Assembly: GCA_963921825.1 (NCBI GenBank)
Contig: OY997589.1
Span: 45,766,638 to 45,830,637 of the forward strand
Length of the DNA stretch: 64,000 nt
Origin: Erodium maritimum
Taxonomy: Eukaryota > Streptophyta > Magnoliopsida > Geraniales > Geraniaceae
Direction: 5' to 3'
Below are positions 43,495-55,600 of this stretch, one piece after another. The first letter of the stretch is position 1. Each line of letters begins with the position of its first letter. Both the position numbers and the translations under genes were made by a program. The notes below the pieces were generated by a model, which had not been told where the DNA came from, made no database searches, and was given only the letters and a program-made list of their open reading frames with translations.

Positions 43495-46400
43495 TTATGT
43501 CAACAGTTTCCTTTTGATCCTCAAACAAGTTAAAGGTTCAAGAACCCATTGGTTGAAAGAGAAGGAGTAGTGTGTGTTAAACTGTGCCCATTCTAAGGTA
43601 TATGAGTTGTGTTGAATAGCCAGAAGAACATCTGCAGTTGTGTGAAAGCTAGATTGGAAGACCATTCTGTTTCTTGCAAGCCAAGTTTCCCATAGAAAGA
43701 TAGGGTAGATATTTCTCCAAGCCTTATTTCTCCTATGAATAAAATTCCAAGACTGCACATTTTCAGTAACCTTTCTTTGAGAACACCCTTGTACCTTCCA
43801 CCAGCTCATAACTGCCCCCCAAATCCTCCAAGTCCTAATGCAATCAGTGAAAATGTGTTGCAGATCTTCAAATGTGTTTGTGCAATAATGGCAGAAGGAA
43901 TCAGCCAAAGCAAGTTGGACAACCCTAGCCTCAAGATATAATTTGGTTGGCACTGCTCCCAAACATGCTAGCCAAACAAATGCTGAGATTTTGGGAGGGA
44001 TAAATGGTTTCCAAAGCAATTTGGCCCATAGCAGCTCTTCTCTGAGTGGAGACAAGTGAGTATACATTGCTTGAACTGAGAAGTCCTTTTGTGAGACCTT
44101 CCAAACAAGTTTGTCAGTAGAAGTTGAAGAAATGGATTGATTGTTTAAGAGTTCTCCCAATTCAATAAGCTCATCCCATTCCCAGCCTCTAATATCTCTT
44201 CTGAAGTGTAGGTACCATTCATCTTCAAACCAAAACTGATTCACCTTGTAAGTATGTTGAGTGTTGAGTAAATATAACCTGGGGAATTTTAGTTGTAGAG
44301 GCATCTCATCTAGTCATAAGTCTTTCCAAAAGTCAATCCTTAAGCCATCCCCTAATGACCACTCAAAACCAGTGCTTCCAAAAGATGTACTGAACCTCTC
44401 CTCAACAAGAAGACTGCTAAATTGTGTGAAGAAGCTGTGATCATTAGTAATATTAATGTTGGTGAGGTCCCAATCAGCTATGTTCCAGCCAAGCTTATCA
44501 CAGACCACCCTCTTCCAGAGAGAATCAAATTCAAATGCAAACCTCCACCACCACTTGGCCAATAATGCAGCATTCATCACATTTAACCTTCTAATGCCCA
44601 ACCCTCCCTGCTCTTTTGGTCTACAGATCAAGTCCCAATTGATCTTGTGCGGAGCTCCTGTAGTAACTTTATCATTCCAAAGGAATCTCATCATCCATTT
44701 CTCCATTTCCTTGATAACACCAACAGGGGCCTTAAATAGGGATAGATGATACAATGGGATAGCACTGAGAGTGGACTTTATGAATGTAATTCTCCCTCCA
44801 AAAGAAAGCATACTAGACTGCCAAAGAGTGAGTTTGCTCTTGAATTTATTGATACATGGCCTCCAAGTTTTCAACCTTTTAGGATTTCCACCAAGTTGGA
44901 AACCCAAATACTCAAAGGGAAAAGATGACATTTCACAACCCATAATAGTAGCAACAGTTTCTTCATTCATTGTGCAAGCATTTAATAAGATAGCTTTTGT
45001 TTTGTTGAAATTTATCTTCAAACCTGTAGCACTTTGGAAAGCTAGGAGGGAGTGTTTAAGGTTGGTGAGATCATTGAAACTAGCTTTAATACAAAGGAGG
45101 GTGTCATCTGCAAATTGTAGATGGCTGATAAATGGCCCATTGTTGCCAGCAGCTATACCATGAAATATCCCCATGATTTTTCCTTGGTTGAGAATCTGAT
45201 GTAGCCCCTCAGCAACTAAAGTAAAAAACAATGGTGAAAGTGAGCAACCTTGTCTGAGCCCTCTAGAGATCATAAAATCCTCTGAGGGAGAACCATTAAT
45301 GAGTATTGAAACCCAAGCTCTGATGCAACTGTTGATCTAGAGGAGCCACCTATTACCAAACCCATGACATTTAATAGTTGTATCAAGAAGTCCCAATCCA
45401 CATGATCATAAGCCTTCTCAAAGTCCACTTTAACAAGAATAACCTCCTCCTTTGTCCTTTTGACAGAATCCAACAGTTCTGAAGCAATGAGAATGCCATC
45501 TAAAATTTGCCTTCCAGCAATGAAGCCTGTTTGTACATCGCTGACCAAACCAACCATTAATGGCTTGAGTCTAGCAGCCAGGACTTTAGAGATAATTTTG
45601 TAAGCAGCCCCAACAAGGCTGATGGGCCTGAAGTCATTGGATTCCAATGGAGAAGGGTTTTTAGGTATAAGTGTAATGAAGGAGGAGTTGACTCCTTTCC
45701 CTAGAGCCCCATATAGGAATAAATGTTCACAGAAGGCTATGATGTCTGATTTTAATAATGGCCAACCCTTTTGAAAGAATGCCATGGAATAACCATCTGG
45801 TCCAGGAGATTTCGAACCCTCACAATCCATAATTGCTGCTTTGACTTCTAGCTCAGTAAATGGACTCTCCAACTCAATAGCTTGAGAGGAGCTAATCATG
45901 TTGAAAGGTAAGCCAGAGAGGTCCACCAGTGTCCTAGGACCTTTTTGAAATCTCTTACTGAAATGACTTGCGGCACAAGCTTTTATCTCTAATGGAGTAT
46001 CATATAGAACTTCTTCCTCTATGATGCAAGATATTTTGTTTCTTTTCTGCCTCAGATTTGCCAGGAAGTGGAAATACTTTGAACACCTATCCCCTTCCAA
46101 AGAAATTTTGAGTTTAGTTTTTTGCCTCCAGAATCTTGCTTGTGACTTAAGCTTCTGAATGAGTAATGCAGCAGTAAGAGCCCTATGGAAAGTTTCTAGA
46201 TTGGTCAGTGGTCTGAGCTCCAATATCTGATCTAGTGAGTGGAGAGTAACATTTAGTTCATCAATTTCCTTCTCCAAATTTCCAAAAGTATTTTTCCTCC
46301 AGCTGATAAGGAAAGCCTTTAATGACTTTAATTTAAACCATAACTTATAATGTGGGTCCCCAGTTACTATGATGGACTCCCAGTGAAGTGAGATGTCTTT

Positions 46401-47159
46401 CCAGAAGGTCTTGTGATCCATCCAGGCATTGCAGAACTTGAAAGGCTTTGGACCCCAGTTGATGGTGGGAGAGGAGAGTAATAGTGGTCTATGGTCTGAA
46501 AGATTTCTGAGGAGACATTTTTGTGACACATTTGGCAACTTTAGTAAAATTTCCGAGCTTACAAGAATCCTGTCTATCCTAGAGGCTGTGGAGGAGGAGC
46601 CAAACAAAGTGAATTTCCCTCCCTCTATGGGTAAATCAATTAACCTCACGTGTGACACAAAAGAGATAAAATCAGCATTTGGTGTAGTGGATGAGGCATT
46701 CTGAGATCTGTCTGAGGATAACAAAGTTGCATTAAAATCCCCAGCACAGATGATTGGTTCTTGTATATTAGTACACTCCTGCCAAATTTGTAACCATAAC
46801 CTTCTTCTGTCACTAGCCTTGTTGAAGGCATATACATTGATGATGCAGATTTTTAGATCAGCAGATATGAGCTTTCCAAACCAATAAATGGCATTTTCCT
46901 TCTTCACTACTCTCTCCATCAGTAGTTGTTTTGTGTCCCAAGCAGTGAGTAAGCCTCCAGATAGTCCAATAGATGGGATGAAATCACATTCCCAATTTGA
47001 ATTGCCCCCACAAGCCTTCATAAAAAACTGAGGAAGAAGTTCAAACTTTGTTTCTTGAAGTAGTAAAACATTCAACCTTTCCTTGATGAATACATTATTG
47101 ATCATCCTCTTCTTTTGGACAGAGGATGCTCCTCTCACATTCCATGAGAGGAGCCTCAT
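43495..47159 (-). pseudogene. LINE ORF2: endonuclease-RT-zf-RVT, nearly intact
   Basis: MRLLSWNVRGASSVQKKR at 47159 opens a 629-codon frame. The APE endonuclease has all key motifs: LLLQETKF, AGDFNATL, GGKFTLFG, SRIDRILVS, LSDHRPLLL. The RT N-half follows: GSKSPGPDGYSMAFFQ, FITLIPKN, DFRPISLVGAAYKI, GFIAGRQILDGILIASELL, VDFEKAYDHVDW. Near 45357 one base is lost and a TAG (45337-45339) sits where Trp is expected. The next frame gives SRGLRQGCSLSPLFFTL, an intact LQFADDTLL box, YLGFQLGGNPKRLKTW and GGLGIRRLNVMNAALLAKWW. A single TGA (44314-44316), at a likely Trp codon (FWKDL-x-LDEMP), separates the C-domain (WLACLGAVPTKLYL, FCHYC, DLQHIF). Three lesions in all. Confidence 0.94.
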
Positions 47160-47165
47160 AAAAAC

Positions 47166-49430
47166 TCAGTGGAGTGCCCCTTGGTTGGAGATTAAATCCT
47201 CCAACCCTTGTGACTGCTCATCCCCAAAATCCTCAGCAATTACCCTTCCTTGTAGTTCATCATTCAGATGTTCAAATTGATCAGCCACTTCTAAGTCTGT
47301 AGCAAAGGCCTTTAGGCCAATTGCTTTGCAATAATCCCAAGTACCCTTCCCAGATGCTTCAAATACTCTATTCCTCTTCTCAGTTGAAAATCTATCCGAA
47401 GAAGTAGGTGAGGGATCATCAATAGTGTCCTTGAGTTTACCAACCTTTGATCTAGTAGCATAGATGTAAGTGGTAGGATTTTTTGTCACTTTTGTTCTAT
47501 CTTTTCCACTTCTAAGTAACAGTGTTGGGCTTTGAAAATTATTTAGGGAGACTTGGGCCAACTGTTGATCTTTAAACTTTCCCTCCAAAAAAAGCTTGGC
47601 TGGTGATAATTGCTGAGCTGTTGTGTTGTCAGTGGAAAAAGTATCTGGCACTATCAACTCCTCATTAATGTTTTGCAATGCCAATGCTTCAATGGACAGG
47701 GTTGTATCAACTCCCAAGTCTGACCCAACCTCCTCTATCACTTCTGTAACTAACTGGGATTGTGCTTGTAACTGGATCAGATTAACTTCCTCACAGGTGG
47801 TTGTAACAGTGTCTTCTTCAATAATTGGTGTCAATGCTTGTGTCTGCACCCCCACCTGTGTGTCTTTTGTTGCAGAGAATGTCTATAAGGCTTCAGTAAC
47901 CCTTGTATTTTCAGCCCAGGTAGCTATCAATGCTGCACCATCCCATTGTATAGGTTCAGTTGAGTGTTGAGTGACAGCTTTGGATCCTTCCCCTTCAATG
48001 CAAATTCCTGCCTGTTCCAAATGTGCTAGTTGTTGAGCTTTTGAAACATTCTCTGTACCAGCCAAATCTTCTGATTGATTGAGTAATGGGGAAGCCTCTT
48101 TTGATAAATAAAATTCACTAGACAATTCATCATCCTGGTCAGTTCTAAGCTTAGACAAAACTGGCGAGTTTTCTTCAGTAGAGGGCTCTCTGAGATTTGG
48201 ATGTATGATTACTGGTATCAATGTGTTGGTAACTTCAGTAACCCAAACCTTGACCTCCACTCCACCCAACAAGATCACAACTTCTTCATCTAAGCCTCTC
48301 AGATTCTGTGAGTGAATGAATAAGGAGGCTTGTTGGAAATTGTCCCTTGCAGCTGTAATGGGATGAGTAAATACAATTGTGCCAATTTCAGCTACACAAG
48401 CCTTGAAAGTTTCAGCATTCCACCCTTGTATGGGCAAGCCAGTAATGTTGATCCATTTGAAGCACCCCCCTTTCAGAACCAGATGATTAGCTTTAGGAAT
48501 AATAGTAAGCCATTGTTTGATCCAATTCTCAGAGTCTTTTAGAATTTGGGTCTCAAAGCCTATATCTTTTCATTGCATAAGAACCACCCTGTTTGCAATT
48601 GGGAATAATTTGATATCATAAACACCCTTCATAGAAAAGTCTCTCATGACAGCCTCACAGGAGATGTTCCTGTGGATAATGACCAAATGAGAGGATTCTC
48701 CAAGCTTCAAAAGTTCATTGCAGACCTGACTATTGGCTAGTTCTTTCTCCTTGACTTCACCACTGCTTGTAATTGGTCTCCAGATCCTATTCACTCTAGG
48801 AATGAGTGCAGATCCCCTTGTTCTATCCCAGGCTTTAGCAACAAAGACATTGTGGCCTGAACAATAATAACCATTAAACTCTCTTATTGCCACACTGACA
48901 GCTTCAGCAGATTTAAACTGGATGAATGCAAACCAAATTCCTCTTGCATTAGGCTTAGTTGGGGTCTCAACTTTTAGAATCTAACCACAATGCCAGAAAA
49001 GTCCTTCTAACTAGCTCGGTTCAGGTTTAGGTGGAAGGTTGTGAACGATAATCTTGTGCAAGCCTCTAACACTCACACCAGTTGTTCGCACCAAAATGGG
49101 ATGTTGCCTAGCCCCTAAAGGTTCTAGTTTGTCCTTCCACATCACGTTTTTACCACTTGTCCTGTCATTGAAGTCTATCTCTTCATCAGAGATCATCAGA
49201 GTCGAGTCAGTATCAGAGGATACAGGATTGAAATGTTTGTCATAGAACTTCTTCTGCCCACCAGTTAGCTTTGTGTGACCCCCAGGCGAGTATTCCTGTG
49301 TGTGATCCGATGATTCTGAGAGACAACCCTTGGCTCTGGTTCTTTTTTTTAAAGGCCCTTCTTGTCCTTTGATTCAAAACTAGGAGGAGGTCCAATGGAC
49401 GAAGAAGCAACATCAGCTTCGCATCTCTCA
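47166..49430 (-). pseudogene. LINE ORF1 with RRM-like domain
   Basis: The N-terminus is damaged: VASSSIGPPPSFESKDKKG near 49375-49415 matches the start of the other LINE's ORF1 but is in another frame and has no Met. From 49196 one frame holds to the end: an RRM with KIIVHNLPP (RNP2) and RGIWFAFIQF (RNP1), interrupted by stops at about 49010 and 48980; then AIREFNGYYCSGHNVFVAKAW, a second region (CFKWINITGLPIQGWNAETF) and a Ser/Glu-rich tail. Two more stops lie near 48567 and 47881. It ends GALH with TGA at 47166-47168, six bases before the ORF2 ATG. Confidence 0.82.
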
Positions 49431-49480
49431 AACCACTGTGAAATAGGAATGGGAGGTCAAAGGCAATCACTGTCATGTTA

Positions 49481-49830
49481 ATCTAAAGCAAGAATGGACC
49501 GTCAGCAACCCCCAAGCCAATCTGAAGAAAGAATTGAGGGTCAAAGAAACCAGCTCGAAGCAGGATATTGCTCTAAAGCCAATCTACAAAAGGATATTGC
49601 TCTAGATGCCTTAGGCACAAGTCTGAATAAAGATGGCTCTTCAGATGTCCCTCTAAAAGCATTGGCTCATGAGACCCTAGAGAAAGATGGATATGATCGA
49701 GGGGGATGTGACAAATATCAATTTGTTAAGAAGAAAGGATCATGTTCACGTTTCCTCAGTTATTTGAGGAAATGTTAGACCAGGTGTGAAATGAACTTGT
49801 AAGGAAAATCTGGTGATTAAGGCCAAACAA
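49481..49830 (+). other. Unassigned; flank of LINE and Sirevirus-like remnant
   Basis: A 94-codon open frame (49494-49778) starts MDRQQPPSQSEERIEGQRNQ. I do not recognise it. It may be 5' UTR of the LINE read in reverse, or a piece of the copia element that follows. Confidence 0.35.
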
Positions 49831-49839
49831 ATCATCAGG

Positions 49840-50100
49840 CAAGTAGTAGGTACTACTGATCTTAGTCTCTTGTATACTCTTAATACCTCATCTACTCTAG
49901 TTGTTATTGTGATGCTAATTAGGATGGAAGGGCCACTTACAATAGAAGCATCTCTAAGGTTGTTTCTATATTGGCAACAACCTAATCTATTGGTTTTGTA
50001 AGAAGAAAACTTGCATTGTCATGCCTAATACTGAATCAAAATACTTTGTTGTTGGAAGCAACTGTACTCAGATGTTTTTAAATGAAACAATTTTTTTTAG
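49840..50100 (+). pseudogene. Ty1-copia RNase H remnant (Sirevirus-like element G)
   Basis: NTSSTLV is followed, one frame over, by YCDAN, a stop in place of Trp, then DGRATYNRSIS. The CKKKTCIV, ESKYFVVGSNCTQM segment lies further on. These correspond to the copia RNase H blocks 'YCDADWAG', 'KKQ..ISLSTAESEY'. Frameshifts and stops make it non-functional. RT upstream is missing, probably cut off by the LINE insertion. Confidence 0.7.
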
Positions 50101-50279
50101 TATGATGTTCGTCCATATGTCATGACGTTATCTTGTGACATCAAACATCATTTTATTTCGTTGTTGGTGGAAGATGTTATACAATCATGGCTCCTTACTA
50201 TGACTCTCTCATCTGCATCATGACTAACTCCAAGAAGAATGTACCAAAAGAGCTACCTATTTCAGATCAAGGAGCTTCC

Positions 50280-51044
50280 TAAAGCATCCTTCTAGAGGCT
50301 TTGGTGAAAGAAGAGGATCTGAAAGATGTAAGACCTAATGTTGTGTCTATTGTTGGAGAAGATGGTCTCACAGATGCTGAGACAGATGTTTAACAAGATG
50401 TCCAGCAAGAAGCTAGTGTTCAAGCAGGTCCACCCAATGGACATTGATGCTGGCGAGAAGGACGAGAAGAAGAGAAAAGGAAAAGGTGTTGCCCCTATTG
50501 CAAGAAGAGAGTCTAAAATCACGAAATTCCTAACTATCTGAAGAAGCTAAGAGGAATGAGCATGCTATGAATGCCTTACAAGAGAAGATGCAGATTACCA
50601 CTAAGTGGTTGTGAGAGGTAAGAAGATAGATGTCAATGTAACATCCCATGTTCAGTAGATGTCATTCTTCATGCTATGGCAAAGGAGATTAAGCATCCTC
50701 CAAAATTGGATAGACTTATCTATGCCATAGGTATGCCATCTCCTTTGAATTGTGGCATATTTTTTATTGACCATTTTTCATGTCTTGCAAGATCTTTTTC
50801 CACAAAGCTGCCTATTAGGCTTCCTTCCCTAATCTCTGGACTTATATTGAGCCAAGATCCAAAATTGCCGAGAGATTATGGTGTTAAAAGGAAGAAACCA
50901 GTTCTGTTGTCCTTCAACAATAAGCACTTCGAAGGCTCGGGTGTTAGAGTAGATTCCAAGACATTTAGCAAGAAGCCGAAGAAAATAAACGGCACTAGAG
51001 GTCCAAAACATCCAGGCACTATTATTGACAAATTCTATGATTAG
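50280..51044 (+). pseudogene. Envelope-like ORF of element G
   Basis: The N part is acidic and Gln-rich (LVKEEDLKDVRPNVVSIVGE ...), followed by a basic stretch (EKDEKKRKGKG). A short VRGKKIDVNV piece lies near 50610, then the end of the globular domain in an open frame (50676-51044): PPKLDRLIYAIGMPSPLNCG, FIDHFSCLARSFSTKLPIRL, LPSLISGLILSQDP, ending in a basic tail. The segment matches the C part of the envelope-like ORF of element F; the middle of the domain is deleted. Confidence 0.65.
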
Positions 51045-51499
51045 ACTGTTGTCATGGAACCAAAAGAAGTCTCTGGAAGATTTGCTTCAGAAATCGTAGG
51101 ATGTTCAAGATGTCAATGAAGATGTTGATCAGAGAACTCATCCACATAATCAGATCTTCCTTGAAAGTTATGTGTTCTCTTCACCTCTATGATATGAGAA
51201 CTGTTTTGTTTGGACATATGAAGTCCCAATAGTATGTCGTAGTTGCTACAATGTTTTTATTCCCTTTTGTTAGAAATTACTAATGCAGCTAATATGTTTA
51301 GTTACTTTTCTATCTTTGGAAAATTTTTGAGGCAACCAGGGGGAGAAGATGGTATCTTGGGATGAAGATTGCTGGATTTGCTATGAAGACATCTTGTTTA
51401 GAGAAGCATGCTAGAAGTAAATATTTGTGTAGTATTAATGTCATCCCCAAGATTGTTATTATCATCCTTAAGATTGAAGTGCTTTCCACAAAAATATCC
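51045..51499 (+). other. Spacer of element G before PPT
   Basis: Non-coding. CATCCCCAAGATTGTTATTA, TGAAGTGCTTTCCACAAAAA at 51435-51495 resembles the same-position spacer of element F (minus strand, about 8460-8515). Confidence 0.5.
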
Positions 51500-51512
51500 A
51501 AAAGGGGGGTGT
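51500..51512 (+). other. Polypurine tract of element G
   Basis: CAAAAGGGGGG immediately before TGTTGTTATATTAG, matching the PPT-LTR junction of element F. The LTR itself loses similarity after about 15-20 bases. Confidence 0.55.
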
Positions 51513-51519
51513 TGTTATA

Positions 51520-52636
51520 TTAGTGAAAATACTTTTTTTACTTTTACTCAACTGCGCAAAAAAAAAAAACAAGTTCCCTCATTTTTAATCCCCCACCTTT
51601 GATCGAATCGAACACCATATCAAATACCTCTCTTCTTCGACTTCAGACCACTATGTTCGACTTGATCTTCAGCATATTGCTGGTGCCGAGAACCAAGCGA
51701 AGCTGGCGCTCGAGCTACGCAGACGACCTGGGTACACATGTTGATAATCGTCTTCCATGTTATGTGTCTAGCTACGTTTTTTTTGAAGTTGTATGTATAT
51801 TTTTCTTATGTACTTTGAAGGGGAAACTAGGGTTTAGGGTTATTTCCTTTGTTTGGAAATGTATTGTATTTGGAAACAGACATTCATGGGTGTTGAGGTG
51901 CCCATTCTGTTGATGTTCTACACCAGTGCCTGACGCCGGAGTATGACAAATTAGGTGGATAGTAATTTCCCCAATATCTGCAATTTTCATCATGCAGTTT
52001 ACCCCAATTTAGCGACTATGATTTTGTAATTCTATAATGTAAGTCAGTATCGTGATTTTATACCTAGTATCGGACATTTGTATCAATATTTAATTGAACC
52101 AATATCGTGAGTTTATTACTTGTACTAGGATTTGTTCTTCGTAGTTTGTTTATGAAAAAATGTTTTGTTCTATTAGGAAATCAATAATTTGTTCCTAAAA
52201 TGTCACGAGTGAAGAGTGTTGGACCTAACCGACTCCCATATGAACCTGTACGAGTAATAGAAGACAAAGCAAAAGATGTGTCTCCCCGAGCTATTTCATC
52301 CTCTGAACCAGTATACAAATAATTAGTGTAGAGGTCAATTGGTGATGTTGTAGTAGAAGTTCCAAGCTCAAGGTCATCTGCATATTTTGCAGAAGAAGCT
52401 TCAAGCTCAAGGGAAATTGTCGATGTTGCAGCAGAAGCTTCAAGCTAATTGTCAAGTGTACAAGCAAAAAAAAAAATACAAGTGAAGCAAAATATTTTCC
52501 TCAGTTGAGGCAAGTATTGAGTGGGGACCGTCATTTTGAGGCCAAAATATGTAGGATAGGTCAACCAATTTAAATGGAAAACACCATCAAGAGTCAATTG
52601 GAGAGGTTGCAAGATAACAACTTGCACCTCAATGAA
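51520..52636 (+). other. Unassigned sequence with a possible coding remnant
   Basis: From 52200 a plus-strand frame starts MSRVKSVGPNRLPYEPVRVI and runs 40 codons to a stop. Ser-rich repeated words follow (GTTCCAAGCTCAAGG / GCTTCAAGCTCAAGG / GCTTCAAGCT). After stops comes MENTIKSQLERLQDNNLHLN (52574-52633), a heptad-like coiled coil that is cut off by copia element H at 52642. At 51600-51750 a GC-richer stretch resembles exon sequence, followed by AT-rich sequence with a T-tract and TTAG before 52200. It could be a decayed host gene or transposase; I do not recognise the family. Confidence 0.35.
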
Positions 52637-52641
52637 CTAAG

Positions 52642-55600
52642 TGTTGGGTCTTGATGGAGGGTATGAACGCATATTTGCAACGGAAGCAAATAAGACCCGA
52701 GACTATGCGAGGAAAAACTAACACGATTAGATTTGCAAAGACAATATGAAATCATCATTTCTAAGAATTTTTCAAGAACACAATAAGAGAAGAGAACACC
52801 AAGGAAAGGATGATCGGCTTGAGTTTTCAAGACGCCTATGTATCCACCTCGGGAATCAAAGCCACATAGTTCTTGAGAAGAGTGTTGGGCCTCATTGGAG
52901 GGTATGAACACATACTCGGATCGGAAATAAATAAACCCGAGACCATGTAAGGATATACTACCACGATTAGATTAACAAAACAAATTGAAATAGATGAAGT
53001 GGCTCAACTTTCAGCTCGTGTATATGAATAAAGAACCGTTGAAATCTAACTTCCACCATTAAATTTGAAGACCAATATGTGTGTAGAGTATTCACTCCAA
53101 AAATCTGCTTCATCGGACCTCGGATGAACCTCCGATTGGGGTCTTGAAGGTGGCTGGCCGGAACGGAAACAGTGCAGAAATTCTGCACCTTTTCTTCTTT
53201 TTTTTGTTCAAGAACACCAAGAAAAGATGATCGGCTTGAGTCTCCAAGACGCCTACGTATCCTCTTAAGAATCAAAGACACGTATTTCTTGTGAAGAGAA
53301 CTCAAGAATACCAAAAATGGAGAGAAATCTTGTAGAGAGAAGAAGGAGAAGTTGTGCTCCATCTATGTCTTGTGTTTTTGTTATATTGAATAAGATGACT
53401 TAAATATCCCATCAATATAATAAGCAACAATATAGGACAAATATAGTGTAGAGAAGCATGATATAAATAGGACAAGTATGGTGGTAAGTATGGGTAAACA
53501 TGATGGAGTTACGTGGTGAATCACCAACACCTTAATCCATGTCTTGTATACTTAGTGTTAATTAATCAAGACTTGATTAATTAGTTCATGGGCCTTAGTT
53601 GCATGGGCCTCTCATAGGCCTCTTGGAACATGGCCCGTGGCCATTCCCAATGAGTTCACGTGACGTGCTCATCGCCTCCAATCCTTCCATACCGGTAATG
53701 TACAACACTATCTGACGTGATCAATCCAAGACTCCAAGCCTTGTCTCGATCCGTAAAGTCATATTCACTTATGGGCATTTGACCCGAAACCCAGTTTTGG
53801 TCATGTCCCGAGACAACTCCCTTTTGGCCATTCTCCATAAATGTTTTCATGAGTTTCATGCTCTGTTGTGACCCTTAGGTTTTTGCATGTCAATAGATCA
53901 ACGTAAAATCTCATTTTATTTTATCTTATATAAGTGGAAACTAACAAGACTTTAGTATTGCCTGACACTGCATAACGAAACGACCCTTTCGATTCTAACC
54001 TTTTCGTCGTCTATGTCACTATCTTTTTATCTCCGATATCTTGATTGAGATAAGGCATAGAGGTGTCATCCTTATTATTCTCAATCACTGTTTCTTGATA
54101 TGTCAGATGACTAATATATGATACCTAGTGTCATGTGCATGACCATTCTATTCTTTCAATCACTCTCAATCAAACGGCCGAGAACCGATATCTTTCACAT
54201 ACCTCAGTATGAGGGATAAATCTCTTAGCCGTCTTTCGTGTCACTCATGCAACCCGTCCCCAAGCCAATCTGTGCCGTTATGGAAGCCCTGTTACGGACA
54301 ACGTTAGGCTCAGGTCAAACTTAGTTGTTGACTACATAGCGACCACAAAGACTCCGTGGTCTAAGGATACATGACAAGCTACGGCACTGAATATATTCAT
54401 GACTTAATCTATGGCACATATTCAGGGCAGGTCGTCCAATATCATGTCCCACATGATATCGATGATCATACTCCGTAATCCCATTCCAATGACTAACAGA
54501 ACGTAAGGTATGATGAGTCATCTTTCATACTAGTCGCTTCTAGTGAAGGACTAGGGGCCTATCGAGTGTGATCTATCTCGATCTATGGTTCTATTCGCAT
54601 TGTCGTCATAAATCAGAACTTACATCGATATATTACTCCAACACATATGTAATATAAAGCCTCTTTAATTTTATTGCTAATGATGATATATACATTTGGA
54701 CGTTTAGGATTGAATTACGGGCACTGAGACTAACAAAGAGAACTCAAAAACACATATTTTGGAGAAAAAAATGCTCTTGGCCAAAATTTCTAGAGAGAAA
54801 AAGTGAAGTTTTTTTTCCTGTTCTTGTCTTTTGTTTTGATATTATGAATAAGATGACTTAATCCATCAAAATACTCAACAACAAACAAGACAAGTAAGGT
54901 AGGAGGTATGGTGTAAACTAGGACAAGTATGATGCTAAGAAAGGGTAGACAAGATTGAGGCTAGGTGGTGAATCATCAACACCTTAATCATTGTCTTGCT
55001 TACTTAGTAATAATTAATCATGACTTGACTAATTAGTTACATGGGCCTTGGTTGGATGGGCATCTTAGAACATGGCCCGAGACCATTTAAAACGAGGTTC
55101 TGTGACGCGCTCTTCGCCTCCAAGCCCTCAATACAGGAAATGTCCAACATTATCCGACGTGATCAATCCCAAGACTCGAAGCCTTGTTTAGTTATGTAAA
55201 GTTCTATTCACTTATGTGCACATGACCCAAAACCTAGTTTTGGTCATGTCCCGAGACAACTCCATTTTGGCCTAGTTTTGGTCATGTCCCGAGACAACTC
55301 CATTTTGGCCATTCCCCTTAAATGTGTCAATGAGTTTCATCCTTTACTATGACCCTTAGGCTTATGCATGTCATTAGATAAACGTAAAATCCCATTTTAC
55401 TTGATGCTATATATGTGGCAACTAACGAGACTTTAGTATTGCGTGACACTGCATAACGAATCGACCATGTCGATTCTAACCTTTCTGTCGTCCTTGTCAT
55501 TACTCCTTTATCATTGATATCCTGATTGAGATAAGGCATAGAGTCGTCACCCTTATTGTTCTCAATCACTATTCCTTCACATGTGAGATGACTGAATATA

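Larger units (their letters stand above)
42870..49480 (-). mobile_element. Full-length-like L1-type LINE, best preserved in the window
   Basis: The minus-strand element ends in a poly(A) tail (T-run 42870-42880 on plus) preceded by CAATAAATCAAATTTGC, which contains an AATAAA-like signal. ORF1 (47166 to about 49430) and ORF2 (43495-47159) are separated by 6 nt. ORF2 lacks only a few changes from being open. The 5' end is near 49480, judged by the end of ORF1 similarity. I did not find a convincing TSD. Confidence 0.9.

Noticed and set aside
43495..47159. Host endonuclease/exonuclease gene
   Set aside because: The endonuclease motifs are followed by RT and zf-RVT in the same unit, with ORF1 upstream and a poly(A) tail: it is a LINE.
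49494..49778. 94-codon open frame as a gene
   Set aside because: No similarity recognised; it lies between a LINE 5' end and a copia remnant and has no supporting context.
51599..51913. 104-codon open frame as a host protein
   Set aside because: No recognisable domain; the second half is Phe/Cys-rich, typical of translated AT-rich noncoding DNA.
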